From NCBI GenBank assembly GCA_016699445.1, contig CP064976.1, forward strand, positions 868,001 through 932,000: DNA of 64,000 bases, read 5' to 3'. The DNA comes from Deltaproteobacteria bacterium (lineage in GTDB: Bacteria; UBA10199; JACPAL01; GCA-016699445). The translations under genes were made by a program, and so were the position numbers. Positions 24,684 to 33,434 of the stretch are shown piece by piece (within the stretch, counting starts at the first letter, position 1; each line of letters opens with the position of its first letter). A model generated the notes under the pieces. That model made no database searches and was not told the DNA's origin. It worked only from the letters and a program-made list of their open reading frames with translations.

Positions 24684-25244
24684 TTAGAAAATTTCTTCGA
24701 TCCACTCGCGCATTCTTTCTTTCACGCGTTGATAGACATTTTCTTCACGATTGCGAAACAGACGTGCCCCTTGGTGGCGGCTTCCATAAAGAACCAGACC
24801 AACACCTGTTGCATGAAGCGGACTTTTCACCACATCGACAAGTCCACCAATGCCTTTAGGAATTCCCCGACGCACAGGGAGATTAAATATTTGTTCGGCT
24901 AATTCAGGCATACCTTCCAAAAGAGTGCTGCCACCGCTAATCACAATTCCTGAAGCCAGCATATCTTCGTAACCAGATTTTGTTATTTCTTGTTTGATCA
25001 AAGTAAAAAGCTCTTCAACACGAGGCTCAATAATTTCAGATAAAATCTGTCGTGAAAAAATACGATCTGGACCGCCCCCAACAGAAGGCACTTCAATACG
25101 TTCTTCCCGACCGACCATCGATGAAAGAGCACATCCATGACGAGTCTTAATTTTTTCAGCTTCGGCCACAGGCGTACGAAGGCCAACAGCAATATCATTA
25201 CTAATATGATTTCCACCGATGGAGAGAACCGACGTATGCACCAA
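24684..25244 (-). CDS. ftsA: FtsA, C-terminal part (frameshifted)
   Basis: This is the second half of FtsA. The true frame is open to about 25316 and begins LGVAIIDIGGGTTDLAVFSE, the second phosphate loop of the actin fold. It continues SVLSIGGNHISNDIAVGLRT and SGIVISGGSTLLEGMPELAE and ends in an amphipathic membrane-targeting helix (YQRVKERMREWIEEIF). The ATG at 25244 is only the first in-frame codon. It must join the piece at 25307-25909. Confidence 0.9.
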   Translation of the reverse strand: MVHTSVLSIGGNHISNDIAVGLRTPVAEAEKIKTRHGCALSSMVGREERIEVPSVGGGPDRIFSRQILSEIIEPRVEELFTLIKQEITKSGYEDMLASGIVISGGSTLLEGMPELAEQIFNLPVRRGIPKGIGGLVDVVKSPLHATGVGLVLYGSRHQGARLFRNREENVYQRVKERMREWIEEIF

Positions 25245-25306
25245 ACTACCTTCGGAAAATACTGCAAGATCTGTCGTCCCACCACCGATATCAATAATCG
25301 CAACAC

Positions 25307-25909
25307 CTAGATCTTTTCTTCCTGGGAAAGAGTGGCTTCTGATGCAGCCAATTGTTCCAAAATAATATCATTCACGTTGAGGCCAGCACGATTACAACAT
25401 TTTACGATATTCTGAGCAGAAGTCACAGCAGCTGTTACAATATGAACCTTAGCTTCTAAACGCACTCCAGACATTCCAACAGGATCTTTAATACCATCTT
25501 GATCATCTACGACAAACTCTTGAGGGATCACATGAATCACTTCTCGATCTAAAGGAATGGCAACAGCCTGGGCAGCATCAATGGCTTTTTCAACATCAAT
25601 AGCCCGCACTTCATTATCCTTAAGAGCACAGATTCCATGACTATTGATTCCTCGAATATGACCACCTGCGATACCCGTATAAACCGAGGTTATTTTTTGC
25701 CCACTAATCACTTCAGCTTCGTCGATCGCTTTTCGAATTGATTCGACGGTACTTTCAATATTGATAACAACTCCTTTTCTTAAACCTTTGGAAGGAGCAG
25801 TGCCTACGCCGATGATGTCGACACCATCATCAACGACTTCGCCTACAATAGCCGAAATTTTTGTTGTCCCTATATCGAGACCTACAACGATGTTTTCCCT
25901 TTTTCCCAT
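25307..25909 (-). CDS. ftsA: FtsA, N-terminal part (frameshifted)
   Basis: FtsA is the actin-like anchor that tethers FtsZ to the membrane. The start MGKRENIVVGLDIGTTKISA is the phosphate-1 loop, and the 1C subdomain follows (VISGQKITSVYTGIAGGHIR). The frame ends at EATLSQEEKI because the A tract at 25314-25317 (minus strand) lacks one A. Adding it gives SQEEKDLGVAIIDIGGG with no stop. FtsA is essential in most bacteria that have it, so a sequence error is more likely than a real mutation. Confidence 0.92.
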   Translation of the reverse strand: MGKRENIVVGLDIGTTKISAIVGEVVDDGVDIIGVGTAPSKGLRKGVVINIESTVESIRKAIDEAEVISGQKITSVYTGIAGGHIRGINSHGICALKDNEVRAIDVEKAIDAAQAVAIPLDREVIHVIPQEFVVDDQDGIKDPVGMSGVRLEAKVHIVTAAVTSAQNIVKCCNRAGLNVNDIILEQLAASEATLSQEEKI

Positions 25910-25919
25910 GGCATTCTCC

Positions 25920-26699
25920 TTAATTGTTTCCTGCTAATATCTTTTGTTTGACGATGATTCGTCTTTCTAATGTTAAATCGATCGCTCGGGGTGTTTTGGT
26001 GGCGGTCTTAATTGTAGGCCAAGCTTCTAAAAGTCTTGCCTTGCGTGACAACCATACATTCAAGTCTTCAGTAGTATCTTTTCCGAACGAAATTTGAATG
26101 CAGGGATCTTGTGTGAAGAGAGTCAGATCTCCATCACGCCAATTTAATTCAGACACATCAAACTCTTCCCCTTGAAACCAACTCAATACCCGAACATAGT
26201 GATTGAGATGATCGCGAATTTCTTCTTTTGTTAATCCAGTTATCAATGGAAGATCTTTCGAATCTCCCGACTCCAATTTTTTAAAAACTTTTCCTTCTGC
26301 ATTGATCAAATAAAGCCCTGACTCCTGCGTTTTTTCAGAAGACATTTCTAAAAGTGCTACAGGAGTTTGTTCTTCCACCTCAATTGAGAGACGGCCTGGA
26401 ATTCGCTTAGACAATGTGACTTCCTTAACCCAAGGATAACGCAAAATATTTTCGCGCACGGTCTCAAGTGACAATGTCAAAAGAGATTGTCCCTTTTTAA
26501 CTCCTGAGAGTTTTACAACATCTAGCTCTTTTAAATGTTTAAGAGGCTTAGGAACAATCACTTCTTGAACGCATAAAAATGCAGGAGGCTTCGCCACTAG
26601 GGCCACACCGGAAAAAGCTAAAAAACTCACCACCACACCTGCCACTACAGCATGTTTTTTCTTAATGATGTTAAATTTCTTTTTTGTTTTTCTTTTCAT
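25920..26699 (-). CDS. ftsQ: Cell division protein FtsQ
   Basis: This is a bitopic divisome protein. It has a basic cytoplasmic start (MKRKTKKKFNIIKKK), one membrane helix (HAVVAGVVVSFLAFSGVALV), a periplasmic POTRA domain (VPKPLKHLKELDVVKLSGVK...ILRYPWVKEVTLSKRIPGRL) and the FtsQ beta domain (LYLINAEGKVFKKLE...LPLITGL). It links the FtsBL complex to the rest of the divisome. The start overlaps the ddl stop by four bases, and it is followed by ftsA after ten bases. Confidence 0.9.
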   Translation of the reverse strand: MKRKTKKKFNIIKKKHAVVAGVVVSFLAFSGVALVAKPPAFLCVQEVIVPKPLKHLKELDVVKLSGVKKGQSLLTLSLETVRENILRYPWVKEVTLSKRIPGRLSIEVEEQTPVALLEMSSEKTQESGLYLINAEGKVFKKLESGDSKDLPLITGLTKEEIRDHLNHYVRVLSWFQGEEFDVSELNWRDGDLTLFTQDPCIQISFGKDTTEDLNVWLSRKARLLEAWPTIKTATKTPRAIDLTLERRIIVKQKILAGNN

Positions 26700-27652
26700 G
26701 CCACTTTTTCTTTTAATGAGGCTGTTTGCAAAATCGATTCACACAAATCTTCAAAAGACATTCCAGTAGCCGCAGCAGCCTTGGGAACCAAACTTGTCTC
26801 GGTCATTCCTGGCAGCGTATTCACTTCCAAAAAATACTCCTGCTCTTGATGATCGATCATAAAGTCCATGCGCGCACATCCAGACAAAGACATCGCATCA
26901 AAAATTCTTTCAGAAATTAATGAAATTCTCTCTTGAAGTTTTTGTGAAATGGGAGCTGGAACAATATATTCCGTCATTCCCTTGGTGTATTTTGAAGTAA
27001 AATCATAAAACCCACTCTTGGGAACCACTTGAATAATCGGCAAGACCTTTCCATTCAAAACACTCACAGTCACTTCACTTCCCTGAATAAATTGCTCGAC
27101 CAAAACCTTATCGTCATATTGAAAAGACGTCTTCAAAGCGGTCATCAAATCTTCTTTGTTTTTTACAATACTCATCCCGATCGTCGAACCTTCTTGAGCT
27201 GGCTTTACAATCACAGGAAAGGATTGAACCTCTTGAATCGCTTTTTCTTCCAAGCCAGACATCACAACCGACCAAAATGGTGTACGGACTCCTGAGGCAT
27301 GGACTATTTGTTTTGTAAAATCTTTATCCATCGCCAAGGCCGAAGCTAAAACACCACTTCCCGTATAAGGAACTCTCAACATTTCCAAAAATCCTTGAAT
27401 CGCTCCATCTTCACCTAAACGTCCATGAAGAGCGATGAACGCGACATCAATTTTTGCATCGATAATTTTCTGAACCCCTTGAAGGCCTACCTGAACATCA
27501 ATCTCGACGACTTCATAACCTTTTTTCTGAAGAGCTTTGGACACAGCAGCACCACTACGCAAAGAAACTTCGCGCTCTTTCGAAACACCACCCATCAACA
27601 CACCTACTTTTGTGTTATTGGGACATGGTGAGCCTGTCGAACCATTATTCAT
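26696..27652 (-). CDS. ddl: D-alanine--D-alanine ligase
   Basis: The enzyme makes the D-Ala-D-Ala dipeptide for UDP-MurNAc-pentapeptide from two D-Ala with ATP. The sequence shows the ATP-grasp family pattern: VGVLMGGVSKEREVSLRSG, ALHGRLGEDGAIQGFLEMLR, YTGSGVLASALAMDKDFTK, EEFI-like VLVEQFIQGSEVTVSV and GCARMDFMID...YFLEVNTLPGMTETSLVPKA with the metal-binding Glu/Asn. The length of 318 residues is normal. It shares one base with murB, and four with ftsQ. Confidence 0.95.
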   Translation of the reverse strand: MNNGSTGSPCPNNTKVGVLMGGVSKEREVSLRSGAAVSKALQKKGYEVVEIDVQVGLQGVQKIIDAKIDVAFIALHGRLGEDGAIQGFLEMLRVPYTGSGVLASALAMDKDFTKQIVHASGVRTPFWSVVMSGLEEKAIQEVQSFPVIVKPAQEGSTIGMSIVKNKEDLMTALKTSFQYDDKVLVEQFIQGSEVTVSVLNGKVLPIIQVVPKSGFYDFTSKYTKGMTEYIVPAPISQKLQERISLISERIFDAMSLSGCARMDFMIDHQEQEYFLEVNTLPGMTETSLVPKAAAATGMSFEDLCESILQTASLKEKVA

Positions 27653-28578
27653 TATTCCTCTCCCACAATCTTCACTTCAGTCTCGAGCTTCACACTAAAC
27701 TTTTCCTTCACTTTATCTTTCACCAGACCAATCAATACCAAAATATCTTTTGCTGTCGCGCCACCCTCATTCACAATCCAGTTGGCATGTTTTGCTGATA
27801 TACGAGCTCCACCTACGCGAACATTCTTAAGGCCCGCATCTTCGATGAGCTTCCCAGCAAATATTTTCTTATGACCTTCAGGATTTTGAAATACCGATCC
27901 AAGACTCGGAATATTTAAAGGCTGTGTCTCCAGGCGATAAGCCTTGTACTTTTGGATTTTACCACTGATCATTTCTGTAGAAAGAGGTTTCAATTGGACG
28001 ACGGCGGATAGCACAATAGAATTTTTTGGGAAATGACTTTCGCGATATTTGTAAGAAAAATATTCTTTTTGTTTCGTTAACAGTCGACCCTCTTTATCAA
28101 TAAAGGTCACACTCTTCAAAACTTCTGAAATATCTCCATCTTTGGTGCCTGCATTCATTATGAGAGCACCACCGACGTTGCCAGGAATTCCCGATAATAC
28201 TTCCGCTCCTGCCAAACCTTTTTCCGCACAAAAATCGACAAGACGTGGCAATCCCACACCAGCTCCCACATACACATCCGCCAAATCCTTGGTTTCAGAT
28301 TCCACACGCACCTGATTAAAACCCTGTGACAAATTCAAAACCAACCCACGAATCCCTTTGTCCTGAACCAATAAATTACTCCCAGCGCCTAAAAGTGTGA
28401 TGGGCAAACGCTGTGACTTAGCTAAAGCCACCAACTGCTGCACTTCTTCAATCGTCTTAGGATAAATTAAAACGTCCGCAGGTCCGCCCACACGAATCGA
28501 CGTATATTTCGACATTGGCTCATCGAAAAAAATCGCGCTGCACAGAGAACTCAATTTTTGTTTTACAATATCATCCAT
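27652..28578 (-). CDS. murB: UDP-N-acetylenolpyruvoylglucosamine reductase
   Basis: MurB reduces UDP-GlcNAc-enolpyruvate to UDP-MurNAc with NADPH, using FAD. The FAD-binding segment (MSKYTSIRVGGPADVLIYPK...PITLLGAGSNLLV) is present. The catalytic region has GIPGNVGGALIMNAGTKDGD, YKYRESHFPKNSIVLSA, the short SLGSVFQNPEG and HANWIVNEGGATAKD, consistent with the type II enzyme of about 300 residues. It overlaps murC by eight bases. Confidence 0.94.
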   Translation of the reverse strand: MDDIVKQKLSSLCSAIFFDEPMSKYTSIRVGGPADVLIYPKTIEEVQQLVALAKSQRLPITLLGAGSNLLVQDKGIRGLVLNLSQGFNQVRVESETKDLADVYVGAGVGLPRLVDFCAEKGLAGAEVLSGIPGNVGGALIMNAGTKDGDISEVLKSVTFIDKEGRLLTKQKEYFSYKYRESHFPKNSIVLSAVVQLKPLSTEMISGKIQKYKAYRLETQPLNIPSLGSVFQNPEGHKKIFAGKLIEDAGLKNVRVGGARISAKHANWIVNEGGATAKDILVLIGLVKDKVKEKFSVKLETEVKIVGEE

Positions 28579-29941
28579 ATTTTTCAGCTAACATCTTTCC
28601 GGCTTTATAAATATCTCCAGCTCCTAGTGTTAAAACAAAATCTCCCTCATGAATATGAGGGGAAACAGCATCTGCAATTTCTGTTACTAAAGGAATATAT
28701 TGAACCGTTTTATCTTGAAACTGAGATTGGATGGACTCTGCCAAAATTTTCCCACTCACACCTTGAATCGGTTCTTCACTCGCCGCATAGATGTCGGTCA
28801 CCACAACATGATCGGCCTCTTCAAATGATGCTGGAAAATCAGCCATCAAGTCTTTTGTCCGGGTGTAACGATGAGGTTGAAAAAGAACCCAAAGTTTTTT
28901 CTTTCCGATAGCCTGCCTCAAAGCTGACAATGTGGCTTTGATTTCAACAGGATGATGCCCGTAGTCGTCAATAATACTCACATCCCCTTCATGAATCTTT
29001 TCCAAACGACGACCAATACCACGAAATTCTTTTAAAGCTTTTCGTATATGCGAAAATTTAATGCCTAATTCACAACCCACAGCAATTGCGGCCAAACTAT
29101 TGAGGATATTATGCATGCCAGGCAGATTGAGATGCACCTTCCCCAACACATGATCTCCATGTGTCACTTCAAACTCACTCCCCCAACCTTTCAGATGGAT
29201 TTTTTTTGCCTGATAATCCGCCTTTTGATGAATCCCATAAGTCACTTTTCTTTTTGTAAAATGCTCAGCCATCTTGGCTGTTTCTGGATGATCTGCACAA
29301 AAGACAGCCAAGCCAAAAAATGGAATTTTTGCTGAAAACTCTTCAAAAGTTTGTCGTAACGAATCAAAGTCCCTGTAGTGATCCATGTGTTCGCGATCAA
29401 TATTGGTCACAACAGCGATGGTGGGATTCAAATGTAAAAAAGATCCATCAGACTCATCCGCTTCGGCGACTAAATAATCACCTTTTCCTAAACGAGCATT
29501 GGTGCGGAAGTTCCGCACACGACCACCAATCACCATCGTTGGATCTAAGCCTCCAACATCCAAAATACTAGCGACCAGTGATGTCGTTGTTGTTTTTCCA
29601 TGACTACCCGCAACAGCAATCCCATATTTTAAACGCATCAGTTCAGCCAACATCTCAGCACGGGCAATCACTGGAATTCCTTCTTTTTGTGCCCGCAAAA
29701 CTTCCGGATTTGTTTTTGAAACGGCTGAAGACGTGACAACGACTTGAGCTTTTTTCAAATTGTCACTCTTATGACCAATATAAACTTTGGCACCACGTCT
29801 CTTCAAACGATTGGTGACAGGTGAACTTTTCACATCCGACCCACTCACACGACATCCGAGCGTCAAAAGAATTTCGGCAATACCACTCATGCCAATTCCT
29901 CCGATGCCTACAAAATGAATGTCTTTAAGAGTAGGATACAT
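28571..29941 (-). CDS. murC: UDP-N-acetylmuramate--L-alanine ligase
   Basis: MurC adds L-Ala to UDP-MurNAc with ATP. The N-terminal Rossmann segment IHFVGIGGIGMSGIAEILLT is followed by the ATP loop GSHGKTTTTSLVASIL, the central Mur ligase domain (EADESDGSFLHLNPTIAVVT, NIDREHMDHY) and the C-terminal domain with DDYGHHPVEIKATLSA. The length of 456 residues is normal. It abuts murG at a shared base. Confidence 0.96.
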   Translation of the reverse strand: MYPTLKDIHFVGIGGIGMSGIAEILLTLGCRVSGSDVKSSPVTNRLKRRGAKVYIGHKSDNLKKAQVVVTSSAVSKTNPEVLRAQKEGIPVIARAEMLAELMRLKYGIAVAGSHGKTTTTSLVASILDVGGLDPTMVIGGRVRNFRTNARLGKGDYLVAEADESDGSFLHLNPTIAVVTNIDREHMDHYRDFDSLRQTFEEFSAKIPFFGLAVFCADHPETAKMAEHFTKRKVTYGIHQKADYQAKKIHLKGWGSEFEVTHGDHVLGKVHLNLPGMHNILNSLAAIAVGCELGIKFSHIRKALKEFRGIGRRLEKIHEGDVSIIDDYGHHPVEIKATLSALRQAIGKKKLWVLFQPHRYTRTKDLMADFPASFEEADHVVVTDIYAASEEPIQGVSGKILAESIQSQFQDKTVQYIPLVTEIADAVSPHIHEGDFVLTLGAGDIYKAGKMLAEKYG

Positions 29942-30996
29942 TAAGAAAGCCTCTTCACTTCTTCAAAAACAGTTTCAGTCGCTGGTTTTAAACGCATTTT
30001 TTGCAAAGCTTCACTCATACGCTCAAGAGCCCCTCGATTTTTTTGATAATACAAAATTCTTTCAATGAGCTGGGATTTTAATTCGTCATTTAAAATCATC
30101 TCAGCTCCATCTTGACGCACGACTGATTGAGCATTCCATCGTTGATGGTCATCGGCCGCAAAAGCATAAGGGACCAGTATCGATGGAATCCGCGCTTCAA
30201 TAAGCTCTGCCACTGTCGAAGCTCCACTGCGACTCACCACTAGATCCACTTGTTGATACACAGCCATCATGTCTTGAATGAAAGCCTTCACCTCACAGGT
30301 GATATTCTTAAAACTTTCATAACTTTTTTTCACATTTTCATAATCGCTCTGCCCTGTCTGATGAATAATATGAAAACCACCCATCTTATCCAAAGCTGGC
30401 AAAGCCGCCACCATAGCTTCATTCAAAGGGCGCGCTCCCTGACTGCCGCCAATGATCGCAATCGTAAATTTCTCATGTGACTTTTTTTGCAATTTTGAAA
30501 TCTCTTCACGCACTGGAGTCCCTGTCACCACGACTTTTTGTTTGGGGAAAAATCGTTCTGTTTCCGGAAACATGAGACAAATACGATTGGCAAAAAAACC
30601 TAACCACTTGTTGGTTAATCCCGGAATGCTATTGGGTTCCAAAATCAATCGGGGAATACTCAAAGCTGTCGCAGCCACCAGCATAGGCCCCGAACTATAA
30701 CCACCAATACCAAAAATCACCGTGGGCTTTTTGGCTTTCAACACATTCAAAGCTTCAAAAAAAGAAGCCGGCAAACTCAAAGCCGTTTTAAGTTTTGTAA
30801 AAATGCTTTCTCCTTTTAAACGACCGACCGAAAGCCCCGTATGAGGAAATCCATAACGCTGAATAATTTCCTTTTCCAAACCACGCTTCGAACCCACAAA
30901 CTCGACATCCCAGCCTTGAGCTTTCGCTAGCTGAGCCAACGCAATTCCTGGAAACAAATGTCCACCGGTACCACCGGCTGCGATGAGTAATTTCAA
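29941..30996 (-). CDS. murG: UDP-GlcNAc:lipid I N-acetylglucosaminyltransferase
   Basis: MurG makes lipid II from lipid I on the inner face of the membrane. It is a GT-B fold protein (GT28) with the N-terminal glycine loop MKLLIAAGGTGGHLFPGIAL, a second loop IIGGSQGARPLNEAM and the donor site VVSRSGASTVAELIEARIPS...AADDHQRWNAQSV. It overlaps the end of ftsW by four bases. Confidence 0.96.
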   Translation of the reverse strand: MKLLIAAGGTGGHLFPGIALAQLAKAQGWDVEFVGSKRGLEKEIIQRYGFPHTGLSVGRLKGESIFTKLKTALSLPASFFEALNVLKAKKPTVIFGIGGYSSGPMLVAATALSIPRLILEPNSIPGLTNKWLGFFANRICLMFPETERFFPKQKVVVTGTPVREEISKLQKKSHEKFTIAIIGGSQGARPLNEAMVAALPALDKMGGFHIIHQTGQSDYENVKKSYESFKNITCEVKAFIQDMMAVYQQVDLVVSRSGASTVAELIEARIPSILVPYAFAADDHQRWNAQSVVRQDGAEMILNDELKSQLIERILYYQKNRGALERMSEALQKMRLKPATETVFEEVKRLS

Positions 30997-31430
30997 AGTT
31001 CAATCCTCGATGATACGTTTAACAATAATCCCACACATAAAAGTCCCATCATCAGAGATGTTCCACCGTAGCTTAAAAATGGAAGCGCCAATCCTTTAGT
31101 AGGCAACAAACCCATCACCACACTGATATTAAAAATGGCCTGAAGCCCAAACATGAGACCAATCCCAATAGCCAAATACTGCGAAAAAGAATCTGGAGCT
31201 TTCCACGCAATCATGAAGGCTCGAAATACCCAGACAGCAAAAAGCCCAATCACAATCATTGTTCCAAAAAGTCCCAGTTCTTCTCCAATCACTGAAAAAA
31301 TAAAATCGGTGTGGGCTTCTGGAAGATAAAAAAAGTTTTTGTTTCCCTTCACCCAAACCTTGTCCAAAAAGACATCCACTATGAAATGCCAGGAAGGAGT
31401 GAATGATTTGAAAGCCAGCTCCTTTTTCAA
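30993..31430 (-). CDS. ftsW: FtsW, C-terminal part (frameshifted)
   Basis: The real sequence of this frame starts after the 7-base T tract (minus strand, 31328-31334) with FYLPEAHTDFIFSVIGEELG, a hallmark of FtsW/RodA. It continues with the last membrane helices, NISVVMGLLPTKGLALPFLS and YGGTSLMM. The residues before FYLPEAHTD are out of frame. Removing one T joins it to the part at 31129-32100. Confidence 0.9.
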   Translation of the reverse strand: MKKELAFKSFTPSWHFIVDVFLDKVWVKGNKNFFYLPEAHTDFIFSVIGEELGLFGTMIVIGLFAVWVFRAFMIAWKAPDSFSQYLAIGIGLMFGLQAIFNISVVMGLLPTKGLALPFLSYGGTSLMMGLLCVGLLLNVSSRIEL

Positions 31431-32100
31431 ACTGCCAAGGATCTAAAAAGGCCATAATGCGCTGACGGCGGTAAGCCACTCCAGCCACCAAATAATAAAA
31501 AGCCGGCATGGCCAGTAGAAGTTCGGAAATTAAATAAGATGGTTTAGCTCCCCCGATAAACATCAGCATAAAAACAGTCGCACCTAAAACAACCGCATTC
31601 CCCAAATCTTTTCCTGCCAGAATCAAAAGTATCATCAGGCCTGAAATCACCATGGGTGGCGCAAAACCCACGAGAAAAACTTTTATTTTTTCCTGTTTTT
31701 TACTCAAGACGTAGGCCAAAAATAATACGACGGCAAACTTACCCAATTCTGTGGGTTGAAACGTGAGAGGACCCAACTTTAACCATCTCTGAGCACCCAA
31801 AGCTTTAACTCCAAATCCCGGAACTAAAACCAATAACAACAAAATTATCGAAATTCCAAAAATGGGATAAACCAATTGTCTCCATCGCTCCAATGGCAGC
31901 TTCCATCCCATAAAAAGAGCGATGGATCCTAAAGCAAGAGCGACAAATTCTTTTTTCAAAAAAAACAAACTGTCATGATAGCGTTCACGAGCCAGTACGG
32001 CCGTTGCCGAATACACCATCGTCAAACCTAAGCCCACCAACAAGACGGTTGTCAGGAGAAGGATGTAATCAAAATGTTTTTTCACATACTCTTTAGCCAT
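31129..32100 (-). CDS. ftsW: FtsW, N-terminal part (frameshifted)
   Basis: FtsW is the SEDS-family lipid II polymerase of septal peptidoglycan synthesis and partners with the FtsI transpeptidase. Membrane helices begin with HFDYILLLTTVLLVGLGLTM and VYSATAV. GAQRWLKLGPLTFQPTELGK is the conserved periplasmic loop with catalytic-region residues, and the helices continue to FQIIHSFLAFHSGCLFGQGL and GEGKQKLF. After this, near 31335, the frame is lost in the T tract and the remaining 65 or so residues are nonsense. Its start lies two bases after the murD stop. Confidence 0.9.
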   Translation of the reverse strand: MAKEYVKKHFDYILLLTTVLLVGLGLTMVYSATAVLARERYHDSLFFLKKEFVALALGSIALFMGWKLPLERWRQLVYPIFGISIILLLLVLVPGFGVKALGAQRWLKLGPLTFQPTELGKFAVVLFLAYVLSKKQEKIKVFLVGFAPPMVISGLMILLILAGKDLGNAVVLGATVFMLMFIGGAKPSYLISELLLAMPAFYYLVAGVAYRRQRIMAFLDPWQFEKGAGFQIIHSFLAFHSGCLFGQGLGEGKQKLFLSSRSPHRFYFFSDWRRTGTFWNNDCDWAFCCLGISSLHDCVESSRFFFAVFGYWDWSHVWASGHF

Positions 32101-32102
32101 TG

Positions 32103-32960
32103 TTACAAACCCCTCACGATTTTCTTAAAAGTATCACCACGATCTTTGTAATCTTTAAATTGATCAAAACTCGAACACGCAGGTGAAAGAAGAACCACAT
32201 CACCAGACACAGCTCTTTGATGAGCTAAAGCAATCGCTTCCTGAAGATCTTGTCTTTTTAAAATAATAGAAAAACCGGCTAATGCGTTAGCCATCTTTTC
32301 TTTGGCCTCACCGATCAGAATAATCGCCTTAGTTTTTTTGCGCGCAATTTTTGCTAAAGGCTCATAGCTTCCTTCTTTATCACGACCACCAGCAATCAAG
32401 ACGACCTTCCCATCTTCAAAACCTTCCAAGGCTCTCACAACAGCATCCACATTGGTCGCTTTGGAATCATCAAAATAGTCTACTCCATTGATTTTTTTCA
32501 CAAACTGTACACGATGAGGCAGGCCTTCAAAACTTTCTAAAACTTTCAAAATGTTTTTCTGAGAACAACCGCCGACGCGTGCAGAAGCAATACAAGACAT
32601 CACATTTTCAATATTGTGAATACCTTTGAGCACTACTTTTGATAGAGGGTATTTTTCCTTTCCATAAAAAATAGTCCCTTGAGAATTTGTCTGATCACAC
32701 CAAACATTCACACCTTTTTTCTTTTTTATAGAAAACGATATTTTTTTGGCTCGGGCTTTTGTAGCGGCTTTTCGGATTAAAACATCTTCATCATTATAAA
32801 TAAGAGCGTCGGTTCCTTTTTGTTCTTCAAAAATACGAAACTTTGCTTTGGCATATTCCTGCATCGATGCATAGCGATCCAAATGATCTTCGGTAATATT
32901 GAGGATAATACTGATTCGTGGACGAAAATCTTTTACAGTTTCCAGCTGATAACTCGACAC
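32103..32960 (-). CDS. murD: MurD, C-terminal part (frameshifted)
   Basis: The frame is open to about 33050 and reads LAGNIGKPLIEVVREGKKLD, then VVVEVSSYQLETVKDFRPRI and NITEDHLDRY, the MurD central domain. The C-terminal domain has DSKATNVDAVVRALEGFEDG and LLSPACSSFDQFKDYKDRGD, followed by F. The enzyme adds D-Glu to UDP-MurNAc-L-Ala. Two upstream indels separate it from its N-terminal part; the nearer one is a missing base in the T tract at 33054-33058. Confidence 0.9.
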   Translation of the reverse strand: MSSYQLETVKDFRPRISIILNITEDHLDRYASMQEYAKAKFRIFEEQKGTDALIYNDEDVLIRKAATKARAKKISFSIKKKKGVNVWCDQTNSQGTIFYGKEKYPLSKVVLKGIHNIENVMSCIASARVGGCSQKNILKVLESFEGLPHRVQFVKKINGVDYFDDSKATNVDAVVRALEGFEDGKVVLIAGGRDKEGSYEPLAKIARKKTKAIILIGEAKEKMANALAGFSIILKRQDLQEAIALAHQRAVSGDVVLLSPACSSFDQFKDYKDRGDTFKKIVRGL

Positions 32961-33129
32961 TTCTACGACAACCCAATCCAGCTTTTTTCCTTCTCGAACA
33001 ACTTCAATGAGAGGCTTGCCAATATTTCCAGCAAGATCCGTGCGAAAGCCTTCTTTTTGAAAAGCTCATAGAGCAATGTCACTACAGTGGACTTACCATT
33101 GGTTCCAGTCACAGCAATCATGGGCGCTT

Positions 33130-33432
33130 TTAGAAAAGACAGGCCAATCCAAATTCTCCCAAAACAGGAATCTTTTTCTTACGTGCCGCTTCCAATGCCG
33201 GTTGCTGAGTCACTATCCCAGGAGAAATAACAATCAGGTCAAACTGTGTCGTCAATTCTTCATTCAAATCACCCCAATAAACATTCACTGTTTTAGAAAA
33301 AGCTGACGGCATTTTCTTTTCAACACTATCATTAACCGAAACAATAGCCTTCTCTTCCACCAGAAACCGTACAACGGCCTCTCCAGAGACACCATAACCC
33401 ACTACCAAAATTTTCTTTCCCTTAAGATTCAT
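33130..33432 (-). CDS. murD: MurD, N-terminal part (frameshifted)
   Basis: The ATG at 33432 (MNLKGKKILVVGYGVSGEAV) is the natural MurD start; the longer frame runs into mraY. The N-terminal UDP-binding domain runs to FDLIVISPGIVTQQPALEAA and GEFGLA, then hits a stop at 33130. In another frame the sequence goes on LSFLKAPMIAVTGTNGKSTV, followed by VTLLYELF, which contains the MurD ATP loop. One base is therefore missing near 33140 and a second at 33054-33058. The reading frame is otherwise sound, so error is likelier than loss of this essential gene. Confidence 0.9.
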   Translation of the reverse strand: MNLKGKKILVVGYGVSGEAVVRFLVEEKAIVSVNDSVEKKMPSAFSKTVNVYWGDLNEELTTQFDLIVISPGIVTQQPALEAARKKKIPVLGEFGLACLF

Positions 33433-33434
33433 GT

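Noticed and set aside
25307..33432. Programmed frameshifting or phase variation in ftsA, ftsW and murD
   Set aside because: Deletions and insertions are mixed, there is no slippery heptamer with a stem, and similar breaks occur in unrelated genes. A consensus error is the simpler explanation.
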